Shown: piece by piece, positions 6,576 to 11,483 of the stretch
How positions within the stretch are numbered: the first letter of the stretch is position 1
Layout: the number at the start of each line of letters is the position of its first letter
NCBI GenBank assembly: GCA_002254895.1
Contig: NJDF01000053.1
Span: 1 to 11,483, forward strand
Source: Thermoprotei archaeon ex4572_64
Lineage (GTDB): Archaea; Thermoproteota; Thermoprotei; Thermoproteales; Thermocladiaceae
Reading direction: 5' to 3'
DNA length: 11,483 nt
Notes under the pieces: generated by a model
Database searches by the model: none
Told to the model about the DNA's origin: nothing
Seen by the model: the letters and a program-made list of their open reading frames with translations, nothing else
Translations under genes and position numbers: made by a program

Positions 6576-6833
6576 CCATCTCTTTTAATCGCTAACTTCA
6601 AAATTGTTAATATTGAAGTTGAGAAAGTATACTTCATACCTACAAGAGCATTTACTCAACTTCTTGAAGCGATAATATACACAACTAAAGTCAAGACTTT
6701 AAAGAACCGTGAGAACATTGTTGAGAAAGTATTGCATTCTCTAAATATCGTTAAGAAAGTATCTAACTCAAATTACTATAACAATCTTGTAGAGACCATA
6801 TATGAATTATTGAGAATGTGGAGATTGATATGA
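6576..6833 (+). pseudogene. DUF447-like C-terminal remnant without a start codon, overlapping the beta-RFAP synthase start
   Basis: A frame of 85 sense codons (6576-6830, TGA at 6831-6833) reads like real protein but contains no usable ATG or GTG. It includes IVNIEVEKVYFIPTRAF, then LLEAIIYTTKVK, then a charged helical tail ending YELLRMWRLI. The RAxxxLLEAIIxxTK pattern resembles the C-terminal domain of DUF447 proteins, flavin-binding-like proteins associated with methanopterin synthesis. The same frame upstream carries NLDAKAVISS (6543-6572) before a TAA at 6573-6575. Another frame (6469-6546, ATG start) reads MKNLISICNFEKNILVN before its stop, possibly the shifted N-terminal part. Total space (about 400 bases) is short for a 180-200 residue family. 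The end overlaps the next gene's start as ATGA, as in intact operons. Decay, sequencing error or recoding would all fit. The family call is from memory of the pattern. Confidence 0.5.
6820..6829 (+). promoter_or_regulatory. Shine-Dalgarno site choosing the beta-RFAP synthase start
   Basis: GGAGATTGAT directly before the ATG at 6830, with GGAG six bases from the start. It favours ATG 6830 over the in-frame GTG at 6818, which has no such site. Confidence 0.6.
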
Positions 6834-7762
6834 CAAGAATACTCGTGCTTTCACCTGCAAGATTGCACTTCGGCATAATTAATCCATTTAATAGAAAATT
6901 TAAAATGTATGGATGTGTTGGCTTAGCTATTGATAGGCCAAGAACTATTGTAGAAGTTGAAGAGCATAGTGAAGATGTCATTGAAAGTGATAGATATCTT
7001 GAAGTTAAGTATTGTCTTGAAAGACTTAGAGAGCACTTCAACATTCCTAAAGTTAGAATTAGAACTATACAGTCTATTCCTAAACATGTTGGTCTCGGCT
7101 CAACAACACAATTAATGCTATCAATAGCTAAAGGACTACTCACACTCTTTGACATAGAAGTTTCAATAATGGAAGTGGCTAAAATTCTAGGTAGAGGTAA
7201 AGTTTCAGGTATAGGTACCTACATCTTTCAATATGGAGGCCTAATCATTGATTCAGGTAAGGATAAGATTGAAGAATTTCCCAAACTACATGCCAGAATT
7301 GAATTTCCCGAGAATTGGTACTTCATAATTACCTTACCAAGTGAAGGTAGAGGTTTAAGTGAAGAGGAGGAGGAGAAAATATTTAGTCAAAACATTAATA
7401 TACCTGAAGAACTTGTATTTAAAGCTCAAGAAATACTGTATAGACAGTTTGTACCAGCTATAATTGATAAGGATATTGAGAAGTTTGGTAAAGCATTAAC
7501 AGAATTACAGATAATAGTCGGTAAAATGTTCATTAACGTTCAAAAGGATATCTACAATCCATCATGTATTAAAGTCATTAACATTCTTAAAAAGCTTGAC
7601 GTACTAGGTATCGGTCAAAGTTCTTGGGGACCTACAATTTACGCCTTAATAGATAGTTTGAGAAGAGGTATAGAGATTGTGAAGCACCTCATTGAAGTTC
7701 ATAACATAAGTGCAATGCTTGTTAAGCCTGTAAATTATGGTGCTATAGTTTTAAAGATATAA
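6830..7762 (+). CDS. Beta-ribofuranosylaminobenzene 5'-phosphate synthase
   Basis: A 310-residue member of the GHMP-kinase fold that catalyses the first committed step of methanopterin synthesis: p-hydroxybenzoate or p-aminobenzoate plus PRPP give beta-RFA-P, CO2 and pyrophosphate. Hallmarks are SPARLHFGII at residues 8-17, YGCVGLAIDRP (27-37), the glycine-rich loop PKHVGLGSTTQ (84-94), GRGKVSGIGTYIFQYGG (121-137), and the C-terminal GIGQSSWGPT (260-269). Length and motif order are normal. I chose ATG 6830 because of the Shine-Dalgarno site, the family's usual N-terminus, and the ATGA overlap with the preceding DUF447-like frame, which suggests translational coupling. CofE follows after 22 bases on the same strand, so the two are probably one operon. 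Confidence 0.92.
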   Translation: MTRILVLSPARLHFGIINPFNRKFKMYGCVGLAIDRPRTIVEVEEHSEDVIESDRYLEVKYCLERLREHFNIPKVRIRTIQSIPKHVGLGSTTQLMLSIAKGLLTLFDIEVSIMEVAKILGRGKVSGIGTYIFQYGGLIIDSGKDKIEEFPKLHARIEFPENWYFIITLPSEGRGLSEEEEEKIFSQNINIPEELVFKAQEILYRQFVPAIIDKDIEKFGKALTELQIIVGKMFINVQKDIYNPSCIKVINILKKLDVLGIGQSSWGPTIYALIDSLRRGIEIVKHLIEVHNISAMLVKPVNYGAIVLKI

Positions 7763-7784
7763 GTACCTTTCTAAGAGTTACTTA

Positions 7785-8552
7785 ATGGTTAGAAAGATCG
7801 AAATTATTGGTCTTAAAGATTTTCCAGAAATCAAGCCTGGAGATGATATTGGTGAAATTATTGTTGAGCATGTTAGGAAATTAGGCATTGAAATCAATGA
7901 TGGTGATGTGATTGTTATTGCTCAAAAAATAGTGTCTAAAAGTGAAGGTAGAATTATTGATTTGGACAAGATTAACAACGTTACTGAGGAAGCATTAGAA
8001 ATAAGTGCAAACACTGGTAAGGATCCAAGATTAGTACAGTTAATTCTTAATGAAGCTTTGGAGGTGTTGAAAGTTGAGAGAGGACACATAATAACATTAA
8101 CTAGGCATGGAATAGTATGTGCAGATTCAGGTATAGACTTCTCAAATGTGAATGGTTCAGGAAGAAGAGTTACCCTATTACCTACAAATCCTGACATCAG
8201 TGCTAGGAGAATTAGAAGTAAAATTATGGAGCTCACAGGAAAGAAAGTAGCAGTCATTATAACAGATACCTATGGTAGACCTTTCAGAGAAGGTGTTGTA
8301 AATATGTGTATAGGCTTTGCAGGAATTGAACCATTTAAAAACTATATAGGTCAGAAAGATAGGTATGGCTATATCTTCAAGACTACAAAAGTATGTATTG
8401 TTGATGAAATTGCTGCAGCAGCAGAATTAATTATGGGTCAAGGTTCTGAAGGAATACCTGTAATCATTATTAGAGGATTAAATTATCAAGAATGTGAAGA
8501 GTGCAGCTTAAGAGACATAATCATGCCTAAAGAGAAGTGGCTATTTAGATAA
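7785..8552 (+). CDS. cofE: Coenzyme F420-0:L-glutamate ligase
   Basis: A 255-residue archaeal-length CofE, which uses GTP and a divalent metal to add L-glutamate residues (the first by an alpha-amide, the next by a gamma-link) to F420-0, giving the polyglutamate tail of the deazaflavin F420. Family motifs are all present: AQKIVSKSEGR (46-56), HGIVCADSGIDFSNV (108-122), LLPTNPDISARRIR (131-144), the metal-site segment TDTYGRPFREGVVN (160-173), IGFAGIEPFKNYIGQKD (176-192) and DEIAAAAELIMGQG (207-220). It lacks the extra C-terminal FMN-type domain of the fused bacterial FbiB. It follows beta-RFAP synthase by 22 bases, probably in one transcript, although TATA-like bases over the preceding stop (7749-7762) could also serve as a promoter. 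mqnA follows after 48 bases. Confidence 0.95.
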   Translation: MVRKIEIIGLKDFPEIKPGDDIGEIIVEHVRKLGIEINDGDVIVIAQKIVSKSEGRIIDLDKINNVTEEALEISANTGKDPRLVQLILNEALEVLKVERGHIITLTRHGIVCADSGIDFSNVNGSGRRVTLLPTNPDISARRIRSKIMELTGKKVAVIITDTYGRPFREGVVNMCIGFAGIEPFKNYIGQKDRYGYIFKTTKVCIVDEIAAAAELIMGQGSEGIPVIIIRGLNYQECEECSLRDIIMPKEKWLFR

Positions 8553-8591
8553 TTAAAATACTTAAATAAGCTAATTATGAAGAAGATGTAA

Positions 8592-8597
8592 GTGATC
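8592..8597 (+). promoter_or_regulatory. Shine-Dalgarno site for the TTG start of mqnA
   Basis: GTGATC is complementary to the 3' end of archaeal 16S rRNA and lies three bases before TTG 8601. No ATG or GTG gives a usable start here: the ATG at 8586 runs into a stop at once. A TATA-like CTTAAATAA (8562-8570) lies about 35 bases upstream of the TTG, so mqnA may have its own promoter. Confidence 0.5.
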
Positions 8598-8600
8598 TAG

Positions 8601-9410
8601 TTGAGAGTTAAGGTTGGAGGTCTCTCATACATTCACAACGAGCCCATATTTCATAATCTTAAAAATTCAGAAATTGAAGTTATTAGAGATGAACCTTCAA
8701 ACATTGCCAGAATGTTCATTAACGATGAAGTTCACTTAGCCTTCATACCCATAACTTACGCCTTAGATCTATGTAATGAATTGTACGTAATTCCATCAAT
8801 AACAATACATAGTAGAGGTAAGGTCTTAAGTGTAATACTACTTTCAAAACATAAAGAGTTACCTAAAAGATTAACAATACTTGCATATAGAGAAACTACT
8901 GTTGCTTTTCAAGCTTTGAAGTATCTACTTAAAAGTAAAGGTTATGAAGTGCGTACAGTTAAGGACGAAATTGACTTGTCAAGACTTAACGATTACTTAA
9001 AAACACATGATGCTTTACTACTAATTGGAGATTTAGCTTTAAAGGCAGTATGTAGAGGATACGAACCAGTAATTGATGTGGGTGAATTTTGGACTTTAGA
9101 AACCAAATTACCTTTAGTATATGTTGTACTTGTAGTAAAGAAAGACTTTGCTAATAAGCATAAGAAGCTAGTAAGTACTGTAAGCAACAAGTTGCTTCAA
9201 AACTTGAAAAGATCGTTAAATAGAATTGATATGATCATCGATAGAGTACTTTCTAAATACCCAGAACTTAATAGAGAAGTAATTAGGAAGTACTATACTT
9301 ATGCCATTAAGTACTTCTACAGTAAGGATGTTAATGATGCTATCAAGTACTTTTCAAAGAATTGCTTAAAAATTAATAGTGATCTTGTAATTAATTGGAA
9401 TCTAATCTAA
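8601..9410 (+). CDS. mqnA: Chorismate dehydratase MqnA (futalosine pathway)
   Basis: A 269-residue MqnA/DUF178 protein with a two-lobed periplasmic-binding-protein-like fold. MqnA dehydrates chorismate to 3-enolpyruvylbenzoate, the entry step of menaquinone synthesis by the futalosine route. Family features in order are GGLSYIHNEPI (6-16, counterpart of SYLNTRP), VHLAFIPITYAL (44-55), SRGKVLSVILLSK (71-83), YRETTVAFQALKYLL (96-110), LLIGDLAL (140-147) and the DVGEFWTLETKLPLVYVVL segment (159-177). There is no signal peptide, as expected for a cytosolic enzyme. The start is TTG with a Shine-Dalgarno site. The first motif has His12 where bacterial enzymes usually have Asn-Thr, so it diverges somewhat. 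The stop overlaps the end of the convergent mqnD by 9 bases, and that partner strongly supports the assignment. Confidence 0.85.
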   Translation: MRVKVGGLSYIHNEPIFHNLKNSEIEVIRDEPSNIARMFINDEVHLAFIPITYALDLCNELYVIPSITIHSRGKVLSVILLSKHKELPKRLTILAYRETTVAFQALKYLLKSKGYEVRTVKDEIDLSRLNDYLKTHDALLLIGDLALKAVCRGYEPVIDVGEFWTLETKLPLVYVVLVVKKDFANKHKKLVSTVSNKLLQNLKRSLNRIDMIIDRVLSKYPELNREVIRKYYTYAIKYFYSKDVNDAIKYFSKNCLKINSDLVINWNLI

Positions 9411-10235
9411 AACCTCAATTTCAGGTTTTTCAGATAGCAATTTCTCCTGATAAGCAATACTTAACAACTTATCAATTGCTTTTAATCCCAGATTACCCAT
9501 ATCTATTGACAACTCATTAACATACATTTTAACAAATTTTCTTACTCTATCAATTTCTTTATCCCTTGAATAATTAAGAGCGTATCTTAAAGCTTCATCC
9601 TCATGTTTTAGTGCATATGTTATAGACTCCTTAAAAGTTTGAACAAGCTTTTTTGTGAACTCCTTACTAAGTCTCTTACTAACAACATTTACACCTAAAG
9701 GTAAAGGTAGCTTAGTCTCACTATACCACCATTCACCAAGATCAATAACTTTGTTTAATCCATAATCTCTATAAGTTAATTGTGCTTCATGTATAAGCAC
9801 TCCAGCATCAATTATACCCATAGCTACAAGTTTGGGGATTTCGGAGAAGGGAAGAACAACAGTATCTATATCCTTACCAAAGTATAGCTTGAGGAGTAGT
9901 GTGGATGTTGTGTATTCACCAGGAGTGGCAAATAGTGTATCTTTAGGATTATTAATCTTTTCTTTACGACTAACAACTATCGGTCCATAATTGATTCCAA
10001 AACTTGCACCATACTTCACTAAGTAGTAGTTTTTAAATACATGACCATATGTGTACACACTTATAGCAGTAAAGTCTAGCAGGTTCTTCATGCTCAACTT
10101 GTTAAGTGTCTCAATATCTAGAATAACTTCAATCATGTCGAAGTCATACTTTACAATTCTACTTCTTAAAGCGTAAAACATGAAAGCATCATCAGGATCT
10201 GGAGTGTGACCTATAGTTACGAATTTTCTACTCAT
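9402..10235 (-). CDS. mqnD: 1,4-dihydroxy-6-naphthoate synthase MqnD
   Basis: A 277-residue MqnD, which converts cyclic dehypoxanthine futalosine to 1,4-dihydroxy-6-naphthoate in menaquinone synthesis. The signature N-terminus GHTPDPDDAFMFYAL (9-23) is followed by LDFTAISVYTYGHV (53-66), YGASFGINYGPIVVSR (75-90), the ATPGEYTTSTLLLK segment (103-116), DAGVLIHEAQLTY (143-155) with the catalytic His149, and LGEWWYSETKLPLPLGVNVVSKR (166-188). His149 and the surrounding pocket are intact; HEAQ replaces the common HEGQ. It is transcribed towards mqnA and overlaps its end by 9 bases. It starts 24 bases after amrS, but its TATA box lies across the amrS stop codon, about 27 bases before the ATG, so it probably has its own nearly leaderless promoter. 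Confidence 0.93.
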   Translation of the reverse strand: MSRKFVTIGHTPDPDDAFMFYALRSRIVKYDFDMIEVILDIETLNKLSMKNLLDFTAISVYTYGHVFKNYYLVKYGASFGINYGPIVVSRKEKINNPKDTLFATPGEYTTSTLLLKLYFGKDIDTVVLPFSEIPKLVAMGIIDAGVLIHEAQLTYRDYGLNKVIDLGEWWYSETKLPLPLGVNVVSKRLSKEFTKKLVQTFKESITYALKHEDEALRYALNYSRDKEIDRVRKFVKMYVNELSIDMGNLGLKAIDKLLSIAYQEKLLSEKPEIEVLD

Positions 10236-10258
10236 GAGAATGTGTGAATTTAGAATTA

Positions 10259-10266
10259 TTTATAAA
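10259..10266 (-). promoter_or_regulatory. TATA box of mqnD, over the amrS stop codon
   Basis: TTTATAAA, centred 27-28 bases before the mqnD ATG (10235), with flanking T- and A-rich bases. The amrS stop codon (TAA, 10260-10262) lies inside it. mqnD can therefore be transcribed independently of amrS despite the 24-base gap. Confidence 0.6.
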
Positions 10267-11384
10267 AAGTTAGGTGAGGTTTGAAGAGTACATATTCTAA
10301 CTAGAACTTCAGAACCACAGTATCTACATATGTACTTACCATTCTTTACCTCTAATCTAACATCTACAACATACATTCCATACCTCTTAATGACTATTTT
10401 TCCACATTTTGGACAGTATGTATGTTCGTATGGATGTCCAGGAACATTACCAATATAGACGTAGTTAAATCCATAATGTTTAACTGCTAAATTTCTAGCT
10501 TCTTCAAGAACTTCTATAGGGGTTGAGTAAGTGTTAAGTAATTTATGATCAGGATGAAATTTTGTAAAATGTATAGGTGTATTTGGATCTAGATCTTTAC
10601 TTGCTCTCTCTAAAAAACTTTCAATTTCGTAATCATTAACTCTGGGAATAACTAGGTAAGTAAGTTCAACATGTAATCCCATCTTCTCAGCTTCTACAAC
10701 ATTTCTCCAATACTTGTCAAAATCTACAAGTAACCACTTCCTATAAGTGTTTTCCCAACCTTTAACATCGATGTTTAGAGCCTGCATACCTGCATGGACA
10801 AGTTCCTTAAGAACTTCGAGACTCATGTATCCGTTAGTATTGTATGATAAGTGTAGGTCATGTCTTCTCGCAATCCTAAAAACATCTAAAGCATACTCTG
10901 TAAGTAGTGTTGGTTCATTAAGACTAACATTAATGCCATCATCACCAACATCAAGACACCACTCTACAAGTTTTTCTGGTGATATGTAGTGTCCAAAACA
11001 TTTAACGTACTTGGATAATGTGTAATTTTGACACCAAGCACATACAAAATTACAACCCCAAGTACTTATTGTTGTTGCTGTCGTAGCTGGATTAAAGTGA
11101 AAGAATGGCTTAATCTCCATAGGTCTAGACTCAACAGCTGTTAAGAGTCCATAAGTGACGGTGTATAACTTGCCTTCGAAGTTAAATCTAGCACCACAAG
11201 AACTTACTTGACCATGATCAAGAACACAAAATCTATTACATAACTTACACCTAATTTTAAATCCTTTAAGTTTTTCATAAAATGGTGATTCCTTAACGTT
11301 AGGTAAGTTAAGAATATTCTTAAAATCTTTAATTTCCCTAAGTTCAGAGTGTGGCCATGAGTGTATAGGCTTAAGACTGCTCAT
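10260..11384 (-). CDS. amrS: AmmeMemoRadiSam-type radical SAM enzyme AmrS (pyruvate-formate-lyase-activase-like)
   Basis: A 374-residue radical SAM enzyme related to pyruvate formate-lyase activases. Three cysteine-rich parts are seen. An N-terminal set at Cys46, 49, 53 and 63 (CKLCNRFC, then SCGAR) probably binds metal. The radical SAM motif is at Cys111, 115 and 118 (GCNFVCAWCQN). A C-terminal zinc-ribbon-like part has CPKC (324-327) and CRYC (353-356). ESRPMEIKPFFHFNP (85-99), NEPTL (156-160), HFTKFHPDH (272-280) and YIGNVPGHPYEHTYCP are characteristic of the AmrS group. In many archaea it occurs with MEMO and AMMECR1 proteins; neither is in this window. The physiological substrate is not known to me. 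A TATA box 28 bases upstream of the ATG implies a leaderless message. Confidence 0.9.
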   Translation of the reverse strand: MSSLKPIHSWPHSELREIKDFKNILNLPNVKESPFYEKLKGFKIRCKLCNRFCVLDHGQVSSCGARFNFEGKLYTVTYGLLTAVESRPMEIKPFFHFNPATTATTISTWGCNFVCAWCQNYTLSKYVKCFGHYISPEKLVEWCLDVGDDGINVSLNEPTLLTEYALDVFRIARRHDLHLSYNTNGYMSLEVLKELVHAGMQALNIDVKGWENTYRKWLLVDFDKYWRNVVEAEKMGLHVELTYLVIPRVNDYEIESFLERASKDLDPNTPIHFTKFHPDHKLLNTYSTPIEVLEEARNLAVKHYGFNYVYIGNVPGHPYEHTYCPKCGKIVIKRYGMYVVDVRLEVKNGKYICRYCGSEVLVRICTLQTSPNFL

Positions 11385-11408
11385 ATGTAATTTCTATGAA
11401 GAACTAAC

Positions 11409-11416
11409 TTATAAAT
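11409..11416 (-). promoter_or_regulatory. TATA box of amrS
   Basis: ATTTATAA on the minus strand (TTATAAAT as written), centred 28 bases before the amrS ATG at 11384. Same spacing as for mdh and mqnD. Confidence 0.6.
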
Positions 11417-11483
11417 CAACATTTCCATAATGAATTAACTGGTCAATACTCATAGAGATATCTCCTTATAATGATCGTGATAA

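Noticed and set aside
6818..6829. Beta-RFAP synthase starting at GTG 6818
   Set aside because: ATG 6830 has a Shine-Dalgarno site, forms an ATGA overlap with the frame before it and gives the family's usual N-terminus.
6763..7155. 130-codon open frame on the minus strand across the start of beta-RFAP synthase
   Set aside because: It lies opposite a strongly conserved gene, is rich in Ser, Leu and Thr as expected for an antisense shadow, and resembles no family.
7922..8257. 111-codon open frame on the minus strand inside cofE
   Set aside because: It is antisense to conserved CofE motifs and has shadow-like composition.
11471..11483. Possible start of a + strand gene (ATG ATC GTG ATA...)
   Set aside because: Only four codons are visible before the window ends, with no clear ribosome-binding site; this cannot be supported.

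Overview
The window reads as a piece of chromosome from a thermophilic or hyperthermophilic archaeon, most likely a TACK-lineage (Thermoproteota-like) organism. The evidence is an archaeal MCM helicase C-terminus, archaeal TATA boxes about 27 bp upstream of start codons, a DRG/TGS protein with the N-terminus typical of archaeal members, and a tRNA with a small bulge-helix-bulge intron. The tRNA has all-G/C acceptor and T stems in otherwise A+T-rich DNA. I cannot name a genus.

Layout, left to right: the end of mcm (+); a SplB-type radical SAM protein (+); a convergent malate dehydrogenase (-); a small two-helix membrane protein with a coiled-coil tail (+); about 600 bases with no convincing gene; a DRG-like P-loop/TGS protein that has lost the switch regions (+); a small cupin (+); an intron-containing tRNA-Lys(CUU) (+). 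From 4980 onward the window is dominated by cofactor biosynthesis: a HisA/HisF-like protein (+), a DmrX-type flavin/iron-sulfur dihydromethanopterin reductase (-), the C-terminal remains of a DUF447-like gene (+), beta-RFAP synthase (+), CofE (+), MqnA (+), MqnD (-) and the AmmeMemoRadiSam-type radical SAM enzyme AmrS (-).

Taken together, the right half points to three coenzymes: a tetrahydromethanopterin-type C1 carrier (beta-RFAP synthase for the first committed step, DmrX for the last reduction, with HisA-like and DUF447 proteins as associates), coenzyme F420 (CofE adds the glutamates) and menaquinone by the futalosine route (MqnA and MqnD). This suggests an organism with C1 metabolism, deazaflavin redox chemistry and a quinone-based respiratory chain. 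No CRISPR array, insertion sequence or phage gene was seen.

The points most worth a second look are the DRG homologue lacking G2/G3, the 23-nt intron at position 26/27 of tRNA-Lys, the start-less DUF447 fragment that still overlaps the beta-RFAP synthase start by ATGA, and the clustering of the cofactor genes.
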